A stretch of DNA of 64,000 nucleotides from Firmicutes bacterium UBA6806 (GCA_002452745.1 DKFC01000057.1:10648-74647), one strand, 5' to 3'; positions 36,085 through 45,629 are shown, numbered from the stretch's first letter. Translations and numbers: made by a program. The notes: generated from the sequence alone by a model not told the origin.

Positions 36085-36100
36085 GAAGCGGAAGCGCTTC
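36085..36100 (+). promoter_or_regulatory. Short stem-loop upstream of EIIC
   Basis: GAAGCG-GAAG-CGCTTC is a perfect 6-bp hairpin 30 bases before the EIIC start. It could affect mRNA stability or be an operator; it fits the catabolite-response-element consensus poorly. Confidence 0.4.
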
Positions 36101-36130
36101 ACTATTAAAAATCGAGGGGGTTATTTTTTC

Positions 36131-37405
36131 ATGAAAAGCATTATGAGTTTTTTGGAAAGGTACTTTGTGCCTGTGGCTGGAAGAGTTGGCGCACAAAGAC
36201 ACCTAGTGGCAATTAGAGATGGATTTTGTTCGCTGATGCCAATTTTAATTGCAGGGTCGTTTGCAGTCTTAATCAACAACTTGCCGATTCAAAGATATCA
36301 ATTGTTTATGGTGGATGTCTTTGGAGAGGGATGGAAGACTTTTGGAGGAAATATCTGGTGGGGTTCGTTTGCTCTGATTTCAGTTTACTTGGCATTTTCA
36401 ATTGCCTATTTCCTTTCAAAATCCTATGGAAGAGATGGTCTGGCAGCCGGGATTATTTCGCTGGCCTCATTTTTTATACTGGTGCCTCAGGCTTCGCCAA
36501 CTGGAGGATGGGGGGATATCAGCTGGACTTTTACAAATTCGGGAGCCATGTTTGTCGCTATTTTAGTGGCTCTGATTTCCACGGAAATCTTTGTGAAGCT
36601 GTCCAACAGTAAACACCTCGTCATCACCATGCCAGAAGGTGTTCCACCAGCAGTGTCGGGATCTTTTGAATCCTTGATTCCAGGAATTATGGTATTATCA
36701 ATCTTTGCCGTTTTGGCGATCTTTATTGCCCGAATTCCAGACGGTAATTTATTTGTCTTTATCAACAGGGTGGTGGCTGCACCGCTTAGAGATGTTGCGG
36801 ACTCGCTGGGATCAGCTGTTCTAATTGTATTTATGAATCAGCTTTTATGGTTCTTTGGACTTCATGGATCAAATATCATAGGTGGCATCATTGAACCAGT
36901 TCTATTGCCGCTGATTGAAGCCAACATGGCAGCAGTCAACGCCGGCGCTGAACCAACCTATATCGTTACCAAAGTCATGTTGGATACATTTGTGTACATG
37001 GGCGGATCTGGTGCCACGCTGGGCTTGATTATTGCTGGGATTATCAGTGCGAAGCGTGCAGAACACAGAGAAGTTATCAAACTGGGAACAGCGCCAGGCC
37101 TTTTTAACATCAATGAACCAATTATGTACGGATTTCCAATGGTTTTAAATCCATTTATGTTAATTCCGTTTATATTCGGCCCTGTTATCATGGTTATTTT
37201 TACTTATATGATGATGAAAATTGGCTTTTGTCCAAAGACGGTGGCAATTGTTCCTTGGACATTCCCATCCGTTATTGGCGCTATTTTTGCAACGGCGTCT
37301 ATCAGAGGCGGTATTGTCGCTCTAATCAATCTGATCTTCTCTGTAGTGATGTATTTTCCATTTATAGGTGCTCTCGAAAGGCATAAAAACAGCATGGAAA
37401 GCTAG
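36131..37405 (+). CDS. PTS lactose/cellobiose-family EIIC permease
   Basis: This 424-residue integral membrane component has about ten helices. CelB/ChbC-type segments include ALISVYLAFSIAY, FFGLHGSNIIGG and GLFNINEPIMYGFP, the last being the sugar-site NEP motif. CGAGGGGG lies 10 bases before the ATG. It forms the translocation channel for the disaccharide, phosphorylated by the EIIB encoded upstream. Confidence 0.95.
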   Translation: MKSIMSFLERYFVPVAGRVGAQRHLVAIRDGFCSLMPILIAGSFAVLINNLPIQRYQLFMVDVFGEGWKTFGGNIWWGSFALISVYLAFSIAYFLSKSYGRDGLAAGIISLASFFILVPQASPTGGWGDISWTFTNSGAMFVAILVALISTEIFVKLSNSKHLVITMPEGVPPAVSGSFESLIPGIMVLSIFAVLAIFIARIPDGNLFVFINRVVAAPLRDVADSLGSAVLIVFMNQLLWFFGLHGSNIIGGIIEPVLLPLIEANMAAVNAGAEPTYIVTKVMLDTFVYMGGSGATLGLIIAGIISAKRAEHREVIKLGTAPGLFNINEPIMYGFPMVLNPFMLIPFIFGPVIMVIFTYMMMKIGFCPKTVAIVPWTFPSVIGAIFATASIRGGIVALINLIFSVVMYFPFIGALERHKNSMES

Positions 37406-37486
37406 GCGAGAGACTTAAAAGCAGATTTGAATGGATGATTTGATTTATAATGACTGCAAAATGAGCGGTTGTGACGTGACTATTTC

Positions 37487-37519
37487 AGAGGAAAATCGTG
37501 TCGCAGCGGTTTTTCCTCT
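37487..37519 (+). promoter_or_regulatory. Intra-operon hairpin between EIIC and EIIA genes
   Basis: AGAGGAAAA pairs with TTTTCCTCT across a 15-base loop in the 147-base gap. No clean T tract follows, so mRNA processing or partial attenuation is more likely than full termination. Confidence 0.5.
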
Positions 37520-37552
37520 AAATATTTTTAGGAAAGACAAAGGAGAAAACAG

Positions 37553-37876
37553 GTGAGTTTAGAACTGATTATCATAAATTTAATCGCCAACAGCGGTGAG
37601 GCGAGAAGTTTGGCGATGGAGGCAATCCATTTGGCTAAAGAGGGAAAAATAGAAGAGGCGCAAATATCCATTGAGGCCTCTGGTGAAAAACTGGGGCTTG
37701 CGCATAAGAGTCAGACGGAATTGATTCAGGGAGAAGCGAGAGGGAATCTGACACAACCATCACTGCTTCTAATACACGCACAGGATCACTTAATGAATGC
37801 CATAACAATAAAAGACCTTGCCACTGAAATGGTGGAACTGTATGAGAGGATGCTCAGGAATCAAGGAGAGTGCTGA
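37553..37876 (+). CDS. PTS lactose/cellobiose-family EIIA component
   Basis: Translation starts at GTG 37553, 7 bases after AGGAG. The 107-residue three-helix protein has the phospho-His segment LIHAQDHLMNA typical of LacF/ChbA EIIA. It relays phosphate from HPr to EIIB. Its stop codon overlaps the GH4 gene start. Confidence 0.93.
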   Translation: MSLELIIINLIANSGEARSLAMEAIHLAKEGKIEEAQISIEASGEKLGLAHKSQTELIQGEARGNLTQPSLLLIHAQDHLMNAITIKDLATEMVELYERMLRNQGEC

Positions 37877-39180
37877 TGAAACCTTTGAAAATCACAGTAA
37901 TCGGCGGTGGCAGCAGTTATACGCCGGAATTAGTGGAAGGCATCTTAAAGCGGTATGATGAACTTCCTGTGAAGACCCTCTATCTTTTGGATATAGAGGA
38001 GGGTCGTGAAAAACTAGATATTGTTGTGAATTTGGCTAAGAGAATGGTCAAAAGAGAAAAGAGAAATATCGACGTTGTGGCGACTCTAAATCGGATAGAG
38101 GCCATAAGAGATGCGGATTTTATCCTAACTCAAATCAGAGTAGGGGGCTTAAAGTCCAGAGCAAAAGATGAACAGATTCCCTTGGCACATGGCGCAATTG
38201 GTCAGGAGACTACAGGTGCAGGTGGATTTTCAAAGGCGCTGAGAACGATTCCAGTTGTACTGGATATCTGCAAGGATATCGAAAAATATGCAGAGAACGC
38301 ATGGCTAATAAATTTTACGAATCCTGCGGGATTGGTGACGGAGGCTGTGCAAAAACACTCTAAAGTAAAGGTCTTAGGGCTGTGTAATGTTCCAATCAAC
38401 ATGAGACACAACCTTGCTGGAATCTTGGAAGTGGATTCAAGCAGAGTGAAGTTGGACATAATTGGGTTAAATCACTTGATTTGGGGGACCGAAGTTTATT
38501 TGGATGGCATTGCTTGCAAAGAAGTTGTAATAGACAGGCTTTGCAGTGGTGCTTCGGTGAATATGAAGAACATCCCCGATCTCAAATGGGATGCGACGTT
38601 TTTAAGGGCACTTAATATGATTCCATGTCCATATCATCGCTATTATTACATGAAGTCAGAGATGCTTGCAAATGAATTGGAGCACCGAGATAGGACAAGA
38701 GCAGTTGAAGTCATGGCAATTGAGAGAGAGCTCTTTAAAACCTATGCAGATGAAACACTGGATGTGAAACCGCCAGCACTTGAAAAGAGAGGCGGTGCGT
38801 ATTATTCAGATGCAGCGATAGCGCTTATAAGTGCCATTTATAATGATAAGCAAGAAGAACACGTTGTCAATGTTGCCAACCAAGGGACGATACCCTCGTT
38901 GGCGAAGGAAGCTGTGATTGAGGTAAATTGTGTTGTGGGAAAAGAAGGTGCAAGGCCCACCTATAATAGTGAGGTGTCTTCTGAAATTCATGGATGGATT
39001 CATTCCGTGAAAGCCTATGAGCAACTGACGATAGAAGCAGCTGTAAACAGAGATTATGGAAAGGCGCTCAACGCACTCTATGTGCACCCGCTTATTAACT
39101 CTGTGACGCAGGCAAAGGCTATTTTGGATGAGCTTATAGTGGCGCATCGTGAGTATCTAGAAGGATTTAATAAACTATAG
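37876..39180 (+). CDS. GH4 family 6-phospho-beta-glucosidase (ChbF/CelF-like)
   Basis: The ATG at 37876 follows AAGGAGAG and overlaps the EIIA stop. The 434-residue enzyme has an N-terminal NAD-binding motif (VIGGGSSYTPELVEG), GQETTGAGGFSKALR, NFTNPAGLVTEA, and the metal-binding Cys/His region LGLCNVPINMRHN and GLNHLIWG. GH4 enzymes hydrolyse phosphorylated disaccharides by an NAD/Mn-dependent redox mechanism. With nagA, nagB and an amino-sugar kinase adjacent, chitobiose-6-phosphate is the likely substrate. Confidence 0.93.
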   Translation: MKPLKITVIGGGSSYTPELVEGILKRYDELPVKTLYLLDIEEGREKLDIVVNLAKRMVKREKRNIDVVATLNRIEAIRDADFILTQIRVGGLKSRAKDEQIPLAHGAIGQETTGAGGFSKALRTIPVVLDICKDIEKYAENAWLINFTNPAGLVTEAVQKHSKVKVLGLCNVPINMRHNLAGILEVDSSRVKLDIIGLNHLIWGTEVYLDGIACKEVVIDRLCSGASVNMKNIPDLKWDATFLRALNMIPCPYHRYYYMKSEMLANELEHRDRTRAVEVMAIERELFKTYADETLDVKPPALEKRGGAYYSDAAIALISAIYNDKQEEHVVNVANQGTIPSLAKEAVIEVNCVVGKEGARPTYNSEVSSEIHGWIHSVKAYEQLTIEAAVNRDYGKALNALYVHPLINSVTQAKAILDELIVAHREYLEGFNKL

Positions 39181-39321
39181 GATAATCTTACAGGAATGGA
39201 AAGCTGATTGAAAATTCCATAAAGGCCGAGGGCTTTATGCCTTAGGTTTCTTTATGTTTATAAAAAATTGTATATAATAATATCAAAGACGAACTGGTTT
39301 ATTGAAAGTAGGTGTGAGCAA

Positions 39322-40455
39322 ATGAAAGCAATAATCAATGGAAGAGTTGTTTTGGAAAAAGGTGTTATAGAAAATGGTTTTGTGCTGTTTGATGAACGCA
39401 TTTTAAAAATCGGTGACATGAAGGATTATGAAGAACAGGCAAAAGAGGTTGTGGATGCCTGCGGGCAGATTGTCTGTCCGGGATTCATAGACATTCACGT
39501 GCACGGAGCAGGTGGTAGCGACACCATGGATGGGACACCTGAGGCAATAGAGACGCTGAGTGCTACGATTTTGAAAAGCGGTGTCACAAGATTCTTGGCA
39601 ACGACGATGACCATGAGTACAGATGCCATAAAAAATGCGCTGTCAACAGTTAAAGCTCATATGGAACATCAGGCAGAGCGAAGTGATCTCGCTCAAATTA
39701 CAGGGGTGCATTTGGAAGGGCCTTTCATCAATGCATCAAAGAAGGGGGCGCAAAACGGTGCCTATATTGTACAACCCAATATGGAACTGATTGGGGACTA
39801 TCTGGATATCATCAAAATTATCACCATTGCACCAGAGACAGATGTTGACTTTGAGTTCATCAATCAAATGAAAGCGCATCCTGAAATTCAGTTGTCCATT
39901 GGACATACGAACAGCAATTTTGATACGGCCATGGAGGCATATAAAAACGGCGTTACTCATATTACACACTGTTTCAATGCCATGCCGCCACTACATCATC
40001 GTGAACCGGGGGTGATTGGTGCGATGCTCAGCGAATCGTTTTCAACAGAGCTGATTGCAGATGGCATTCATGTACACAAGGGACTCTTTAAGGGCATGTG
40101 CCGATGCGTAGACCACGATAAGTTAATCTTGATTACTGACAGTATGCGAGCAGGTGGACTGGAAGACGGCGATTATGATTTAGGCGGGCAGAACGTCATC
40201 GTCAAGGACGGCGCTTGCCGATTGGAAGACGGAACACTTGCAGGGAGTGTTTTGACCATGAATCGTGCGCTTCGAAATTTCAATGAAAATACAGAGATAC
40301 CACTCAACGAAGTGATTAATCTTGCAACGATAAATCCAGCTGAAGTCATCGGAATCGGTGGGGAATTCGGAAGCCTTGAGGCGGGTAAAGTTGCAGATAT
40401 CAATATAGTAGATCAACAGTTCAATATTATTAGAACCTTTGTAAAGGGTCGATAG
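39322..40455 (+). CDS. nagA: N-acetylglucosamine-6-phosphate deacetylase
   Basis: The ATG at 39322 follows AGGTGTG. The 377-residue amidohydrolase has the metal-site HVHGAGG, HLEGPFIN, GHTNSNF, THCFNAMPPLHH and catalytic Asp in LITDSMRAGG. It removes acetate from GlcNAc-6-phosphate, giving glucosamine-6-phosphate for NagB, encoded 10 bases downstream. A TATAAT at 39273-39278 hints at an additional internal promoter, but no good -35 accompanies it. Confidence 0.96.
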   Translation: MKAIINGRVVLEKGVIENGFVLFDERILKIGDMKDYEEQAKEVVDACGQIVCPGFIDIHVHGAGGSDTMDGTPEAIETLSATILKSGVTRFLATTMTMSTDAIKNALSTVKAHMEHQAERSDLAQITGVHLEGPFINASKKGAQNGAYIVQPNMELIGDYLDIIKIITIAPETDVDFEFINQMKAHPEIQLSIGHTNSNFDTAMEAYKNGVTHITHCFNAMPPLHHREPGVIGAMLSESFSTELIADGIHVHKGLFKGMCRCVDHDKLILITDSMRAGGLEDGDYDLGGQNVIVKDGACRLEDGTLAGSVLTMNRALRNFNENTEIPLNEVINLATINPAEVIGIGGEFGSLEAGKVADINIVDQQFNIIRTFVKGR

Positions 40456-40465
40456 GAGGTTTGTT

Positions 40466-41191
40466 TTGGAGATTATTAAAGTAAAAAGTTATCGTGAGTT
40501 GAGCTTTAAAGCAGCTCAATTTGTTGCAAGTCAGGTCATCTTAAAACCAGAGAGCAATTTGGGGCTGGCTACTGGTTCAACACCTGAGGGCATGTATTCC
40601 GAAATCGTAAAGATGTATCAGACTGGTATTGTGGATTTTGAAAAAGTGACTAGTTTCAATTTGGATGAGTACATCGGACTGGGAAAAGACAGCGATCAAA
40701 GCTATATTTACTACATGCAGAAGAATTTCTTCAATCATGTGAATATTGCGCTTTCAAATATCAACATCCCAAATGGACTGGCAAAAGATATTGAAAAAGA
40801 ATGCCTCAATTATGAGGAGAAAATTTCAAAGGCCGGGGGAATTGACCTTCAAATTCTGGGAATTGGAAGAAATGGTCACATCGGATTTAATGAACCCGAT
40901 TTAAAGTTTGAAGCGTGGACGCATGTGGTTCAGTTGGATGAAAAGACAATTCAGGACAATTCGAGATTTTTTGATTCGATTGAAGAAGTGCCTAAACTTG
41001 CAATTAGCATGGGGGTTAAAACCATTATGCATGCTAAGAAGATCGTCCTTTTGGCATCGGGTGAAGAGAAAGCAGAGGCCGTTTACAAGATGATTTATGG
41101 AAAGATCATCCCAGAACTGCCGGCATCGGTACTTCAGCTTCATCCAAATGTGACTGTCATCTGTGATGAAGCAGCTGCAAAACTGCTCTAG
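40466..41191 (+). CDS. nagB: Glucosamine-6-phosphate deaminase
   Basis: Initiation is at TTG 40466, 6 bases after AGGAGG; no ATG fits the N-terminus. The 241-residue protein has GLATGSTPEGMY, catalytic Asp in FNLDEYIGL and GIGRNGHIGFNEP. It converts glucosamine-6-phosphate to fructose-6-phosphate and ammonia, completing amino-sugar entry into glycolysis. Confidence 0.96.
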   Translation: MEIIKVKSYRELSFKAAQFVASQVILKPESNLGLATGSTPEGMYSEIVKMYQTGIVDFEKVTSFNLDEYIGLGKDSDQSYIYYMQKNFFNHVNIALSNINIPNGLAKDIEKECLNYEEKISKAGGIDLQILGIGRNGHIGFNEPDLKFEAWTHVVQLDEKTIQDNSRFFDSIEEVPKLAISMGVKTIMHAKKIVLLASGEEKAEAVYKMIYGKIIPELPASVLQLHPNVTVICDEAAAKLL

Positions 41192-41205
41192 ATTAAAGTG
41201 ATGCG

Positions 41206-41454
41206 ATGGAGTTTGTCGTAAAAGACCCCTTTGGCATACATGCCAGAGTAGCCACTAAGATCGTCAACTTAGTGGAGCGTTACAATGCAGATATCAAACT
41301 GATTTGTGGCGATCGAGAAGTCGGCGGAGACAGCATGCTCTTGATGATGCACATGGGGGTTAAAAAGGGTGAAACTGTAAAAATTGTCTATAGGAAAGTG
41401 CCTGAAAGGCGCGTTGAATTTGAGGGTGAATTGCGTAAAATTTTAGAAGGATAG
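41206..41454 (+). CDS. HPr-family phosphocarrier protein (second copy)
   Basis: The 82-residue protein keeps the HPr active site (GIHARVA, His near 12) and a serine at the regulatory position (GGDSMLLMMHMG). It diverges from the first HPr of the operon, lacking the usual Pro after HAR. It sits directly before Enzyme I, an arrangement typical of a ptsH-ptsI pair. The ribosome binding site is weak, so translation may be coupled to nagB. Confidence 0.88.
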   Translation: MEFVVKDPFGIHARVATKIVNLVERYNADIKLICGDREVGGDSMLLMMHMGVKKGETVKIVYRKVPERRVEFEGELRKILEG

Positions 41455-41463
41455 GTGAAGATG

Positions 41464-43164
41464 ATGAGAGGAATTGGCGCATCTGACGGATATGGAATAG
41501 GCAAAGTTGTCATAAAAAAAGAACTGGCCGTCCCAAAGAGAGAAGCTGCAAAGGATGTTGAGGAAGAACTCAGACAGTTGGAAGTTGCTTTTGTCAGTGC
41601 AGAGAAGGATTTAGAAGCAGAATATGAACAAAAGGTTGAAACTTTAGGGGCGGAACATGGTGAAATCTTTAAAGCGCATATAGCGATGCTTCAAGACCCT
41701 GAGCTCAAGAAGACAATTCAGGACATGATAAAAAATGAAAAGGTTGTGGCGGCTTTCGCAACCAAGTCGGCGATCGATCAGTTTGTGGGCATGTTTGAGG
41801 CAATGGACAATCCTTACTTTAGAGAGAGGGCACTTGATATTAAGGATATCGGCGGAAGGCTCACAAAGAAGCTTCTGAATATCGAAGAGGCGACCTTTGA
41901 GGGATCGGGACTCATTATTGTGGCGAAGGATTTGACACCTTCTGATACTGCCAAAATCGACAAGACACAAGTGGAAGGCTTTATAACGGCAATTGGCGGC
42001 AACACATCTCATAGTGCCATCATTGCGAGAACACTGGGCATTCCTGCAATTATGGGGGTCAAGGGAATCCTTGAAGCCGTAAAAGACGGAGACGTTTTGG
42101 TAATAGATGGATTCACTGGAGAACTCTTTATCAATCCCGATAAGGAAACCCTTCACAAGTATGAACTCAAGAAAAGTGAGTTCGAGGCGAGGCAAAGAGC
42201 ACTGCTTATTTTTAAAGATGAAAAATCGAAGACAAAAGATGGACACGTTATTGAGATCGGTGCAAACATTGCGTCGCCTGATGATGTGGAACCAGCACTT
42301 GCCAATGGCGCAGAGGGCGTTGGACTTTTTAGAAGTGAGTTTATCTATATGAACCGCGTAACAGCACCAAATGAAGCGGAACAATTTGAAGCCTATAAAG
42401 CAGTTTTAGAGGGCATGTCTCCTAGACCTGTTGTCATCAGAACGCTGGATGCAGGTGGCGATAAACACATCCCTTACCTCAACATCCCGGAGGAGATGAA
42501 TCCGTTTTTAGGATATCGTGCTATCCGATATTGTCTCGTGGAGAAGCCGCTTTTCAAAGAACAACTTAGAGCGCTCATGCGTGCCAGCGTCTATGGGAAT
42601 CTTAAAATCATGTTCCCTATGATTTCTTCACTTGAGGAAATCAGAGCTTCCAAAGCAATATTAGAAGAGGTAAAAGCAGAACTTCGAAGTGAGAACATCA
42701 AGTATGATGAAGCTGTGGAAGTAGGCATTATGATTGAAATTCCAGCAGCAGCTGTGGTTTCAGATATGTTGGCAAAAGAAGTGGACTTTTTCAGTATTGG
42801 AACAAACGATTTAATTCAGTACACCACCGCAGTGGATAGAATGAATGAAAATATTAAAGAACTTTATACGCCATATCATCCTGCTGTTTTAAGACTGGTT
42901 CATACTGTAATTAAAAACGGAAATGAAGGCGGAATATGGGTGGGCATGTGCGGTTCAGTTGCAGGGAATCCATTGATCTTCCCAATCTTGATTGCAATGG
43001 GACTTCATGAGTTTAGCATGAGTCCTGGGCAGATTTTAAAATCCAGACAGATTGCAGGCAAGTACACGCTGGCTGAATTAAACACACATTTAAAAGCCGT
43101 TATGGCACTTGCCACTGCAACTGAGGTGGAAGCTTATCTCAAAGAGACTTTTGGAGAGCAATAA
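41464..43164 (+). CDS. ptsI: PTS Enzyme I (phosphoenolpyruvate-protein phosphotransferase)
   Basis: ATG 41464 has AGGTGA 5 bases upstream; ATG 41461 is also possible. The ~567-residue protein has the N-terminal domain with phospho-His in GGNTSHSAIIAR and the PEP-binding barrel motifs GVGLFRSEFIYM, IRTLDAGGDKHIPY and GIMIEIPAAAV. The final Cys-containing WVGMCGSVAGNP is also present. It transfers phosphate from PEP to HPr. Its place at the end of the amino-sugar operon makes the operon independent of an external Enzyme I. Confidence 0.96.
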   Translation: MRGIGASDGYGIGKVVIKKELAVPKREAAKDVEEELRQLEVAFVSAEKDLEAEYEQKVETLGAEHGEIFKAHIAMLQDPELKKTIQDMIKNEKVVAAFATKSAIDQFVGMFEAMDNPYFRERALDIKDIGGRLTKKLLNIEEATFEGSGLIIVAKDLTPSDTAKIDKTQVEGFITAIGGNTSHSAIIARTLGIPAIMGVKGILEAVKDGDVLVIDGFTGELFINPDKETLHKYELKKSEFEARQRALLIFKDEKSKTKDGHVIEIGANIASPDDVEPALANGAEGVGLFRSEFIYMNRVTAPNEAEQFEAYKAVLEGMSPRPVVIRTLDAGGDKHIPYLNIPEEMNPFLGYRAIRYCLVEKPLFKEQLRALMRASVYGNLKIMFPMISSLEEIRASKAILEEVKAELRSENIKYDEAVEVGIMIEIPAAAVVSDMLAKEVDFFSIGTNDLIQYTTAVDRMNENIKELYTPYHPAVLRLVHTVIKNGNEGGIWVGMCGSVAGNPLIFPILIAMGLHEFSMSPGQILKSRQIAGKYTLAELNTHLKAVMALATATEVEAYLKETFGEQ

Positions 43165-43200
43165 AAGAGACGCTTGCTCGTGAAATGGAGCGAGGATAGG

Positions 43201-43244
43201 GCATCTTTCAACAGATGAAAATTTAAGTTGAAAGATGCCTTTTT
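43201..43244 (+). terminator. Rho-independent terminator ending the PTS operon
   Basis: GCATCTTTCAAC and GTTGAAAGATGC pair perfectly over 12 bp with a 14-base loop, followed by CTTTTT. Confidence 0.92.
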
Positions 43245-43343
43245 AAATATAGATAGTGCTCTACTTATGGATGTGTTATACTGATGTGGTCAAATGAAAA
43301 TTAGCTTTAAATCATAACGTAAATATGACGGGAGTTTGCCTGT

Positions 43344-44486
43344 ATGAACGTGGTAAAACGGTATTATACTTTTTATTTTGTCCTATTTTTTGCTTGGTCA
43401 GCGCTTTACACGCTAATTGCAATTTATCTCAATGAGTCTGCCGGATTCAAATTGTCTGAAATTGGCTCTCTGATGTCAGCATTGCCGATTATCACTTTGA
43501 TCTTTCAGCCAATTTGGGGAGCTGTTAGTGATGGTACGAACCACAAAAAACGACTTCTGATGCTGATAATGGGGGCGAATGTATTCATTGCATTGATGCT
43601 TACAGTTGTCAGTGTGAAGTGGATGATTGTAGCGCTCTATTGCCTTTACACAGTGTTCCTATGTGCTCAGAGCCCGTTGACAGATGCCATGGCAATTGCA
43701 CAGGTCAACCATTCTAGAAAGGGCTCGTATGGTGCAATCAGATCGTGGGGGTCTATGGGATATGCCATTGGAGCGCTTGCAGTGGCTCAGATTGTATATC
43801 ACATAGGTTTGAAGGCAATTTTCTATATTGCTGCGCTAGGAATTGGCATCAGCATTTTCTTGCTCTCTAAAATTCCTGAAAACCAAGTTGAAGTGAGTCG
43901 AACCAATTATCTCAAGGATTTAAAAAGCCTTGTTCAAAATAAGAAATACGTCTTTGTCCTGATTTATGGTTTTTTCATCGTGGGAACTTTCTCAGGTGGA
44001 GATCAATATTTGGGACTCTATTTCAGAACACATGGTATTGCGGTTTCAGAAATTGGAATTTTAAACTTTATAGCGGTTTTTATTGAAGCGCTGTTCATCT
44101 TTTATTCCAAACGGCTCATTCAATTATTTGGAGTTGAAAAAATGATGATTATCATGAACCTCACTGGTATGACTCGATTGCTGATACTCTCTTTTGGGTC
44201 ATCATGGGGAATGTTTGTGATTTCAAGTGTCTTAAGAGGTGGCTTTGTTGGAATTTTTGTCCCGCTTTTCATTGAGTTAATTTCAGAAATTGCACCTAAA
44301 TCGCTTACGACATCAGGCATTTCAATTTACTCAGCAGCATCAAGTGGTATAGCCGCATTTCTGTTCACGCTATTAGGTGGCCTGATTGCAGACAAGTGGG
44401 GATATGCATCTCTTTATGGTGTCTACAGTGTGGTCATGATTATGCCGATGCTATTATTCTTCGGTCTTAAGAAGACAAATAAATAA
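43344..44486 (+). CDS. MFS transporter (phenylpropionate permease / nucleoside-proton symporter-like group)
   Basis: The 380-residue protein has twelve predicted helices. The first loop contains PIWGAVSDGTNHKKRL, the MFS motif between helices 2 and 3. It matches the compact HcaT-like MFS group, common in Firmicutes with unassigned substrates. It is a single gene flanked by terminators. Confidence 0.85.
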   Translation: MNVVKRYYTFYFVLFFAWSALYTLIAIYLNESAGFKLSEIGSLMSALPIITLIFQPIWGAVSDGTNHKKRLLMLIMGANVFIALMLTVVSVKWMIVALYCLYTVFLCAQSPLTDAMAIAQVNHSRKGSYGAIRSWGSMGYAIGALAVAQIVYHIGLKAIFYIAALGIGISIFLLSKIPENQVEVSRTNYLKDLKSLVQNKKYVFVLIYGFFIVGTFSGGDQYLGLYFRTHGIAVSEIGILNFIAVFIEALFIFYSKRLIQLFGVEKMMIIMNLTGMTRLLILSFGSSWGMFVISSVLRGGFVGIFVPLFIELISEIAPKSLTTSGISIYSAASSGIAAFLFTLLGGLIADKWGYASLYGVYSVVMIMPMLLFFGLKKTNK

Positions 44487-44529
44487 AACCGATCTTAGAA
44501 TCAACAGAAGATTCTTGGATCGGTTTTTT
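44487..44529. terminator. Bidirectional terminator between MFS and LysR genes
   Basis: AACCGATC and GATCGGTT form the outer stem, with an inner AGAATC/GATTCT pairing. T tracts lie on both sides, so it serves the convergent genes. Confidence 0.88.
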
Positions 44530-44545
44530 ATTTTTTAGACCTGAT

Positions 44546-45475
44546 TTACAAACTGATAGTTACAGGTGATTTTAGGGATTTGCAATCCTTTTTGTAGTAC
44601 GAAAGCAGGAGCTGTTTAAAATCATCGGCGGCAGGCGAGAGCGTTCGCCTCTTGTTCACAAGCAGGTGAATACTGCGTTGCATGTCGATGCCGCGTATGT
44701 TGAAAGCCCGAATTGGAATATGATTTTTGTAGACGTCAAAGACTGACTGTGAGACATATGAGAAACCAATATCCAGTGAGACAAGTGATAGAATCAGTGT
44801 TAAATCATCTGTCTCGACAATGCTCTCAAGTGAAGAACCATCAAATCCCTGTTCTGCAAAATGGCGTTGAAGATCCGTTCTAGTACCAGATTCTTCAGAT
44901 CGGTTGATAAGGTTATAAGAGGCCATTTCGTGAAACTCCATCACATCTTTTATTGGTGAATCCTCTGCACAGATGAAGAGGAGATTGTCCTGATAGAGCT
45001 CAGAGCAGATGAACCGGTCACTGACCACATACATGCCCACGATGCCGAGGTCTGCCGTTAGGGAACAGACGTCTTCAATAATCAGATTGGAACTCTTTTC
45101 TTCGATGACAAAGCTCACTTCAGGGTGCATGTTCTTAAAATCGGCAATAGCTCTTGGCAACAATGTGATATTGGGTGTGGAGCTGGTGGAAATATGCAGT
45201 GACCCTGTTATTTTCATCTCGGATGATGTGAGTTGATGAAGCGCCTTATTTTTCATATTGATCATATCCAGTGCATAGTTTAAAAACTCGCCTCCCTGTG
45301 GGGTCAAATTGACCTCTTTGGAAGTCCTGTCAAAGAGCGATAAATTGAGTTCCTTTTCTAAATTGGATATGTGAAGGCTAATCGTTGGCTGTGAGAGGTA
45401 TAGTGCTTTCGCAGCTTTTGAAAAGTTCTTGTATTTTGCAACGTTTACAAATGCTTCAAGTTGCCTGAAATCCAT
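44546..45475 (-). CDS. LysR-family regulator, possibly the selenium-associated group
   Basis: The 309-residue protein has the N-terminal winged helix of LysR regulators (FRQLEAFVNVAKYKNFSKAA, then LSQPTISLHISNLEKEL) and a two-lobed effector domain. The wording of the DNA-binding domain closely resembles the clostridial LysR group annotated as selenium metabolism-associated; that assignment is from memory. AGGGGGG precedes the ATG. It is divergent from the hybrid kinase gene. A selenoprotein gene lies 12 kb away. Confidence 0.88.
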   Translation of the reverse strand: MDFRQLEAFVNVAKYKNFSKAAKALYLSQPTISLHISNLEKELNLSLFDRTSKEVNLTPQGGEFLNYALDMINMKNKALHQLTSSEMKITGSLHISTSSTPNITLLPRAIADFKNMHPEVSFVIEEKSSNLIIEDVCSLTADLGIVGMYVVSDRFICSELYQDNLLFICAEDSPIKDVMEFHEMASYNLINRSEESGTRTDLQRHFAEQGFDGSSLESIVETDDLTLILSLVSLDIGFSYVSQSVFDVYKNHIPIRAFNIRGIDMQRSIHLLVNKRRTLSPAADDFKQLLLSYYKKDCKSLKSPVTISL

Positions 45476-45629
45476 AATAATCCCCCCTGATTCAATTTTA
45501 CCATATAAATTTATTTTTAGATACTAAAGCCTTTTAACGCAAAAAAAATGAAATTTTGTGATGATTTAATAACAAAATGAATTGGCAGAGCGCTCACTAA
45601 AAGGTATACTTTTTACAGGGGTGATTTAT

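Noticed and set aside
36081..36100. Catabolite-response element (cre)
   Set aside because: The palindrome centred on GCGC mismatches the cre consensus at several fixed outer positions and lies inside the operon; it is better described as a small hairpin.
39181..39321. Strong terminator and promoter between the GH4 gene and nagA
   Set aside because: Only a weak AAGGC/GCCTT pairing and a TATAAT without a usable -35 are visible; insufficient for separate features.
41644..42384. 246-codon minus-strand frame opposite ptsI
   Set aside because: It is an antisense shadow of a strongly conserved gene, with no ribosome binding site or recognisable domain.
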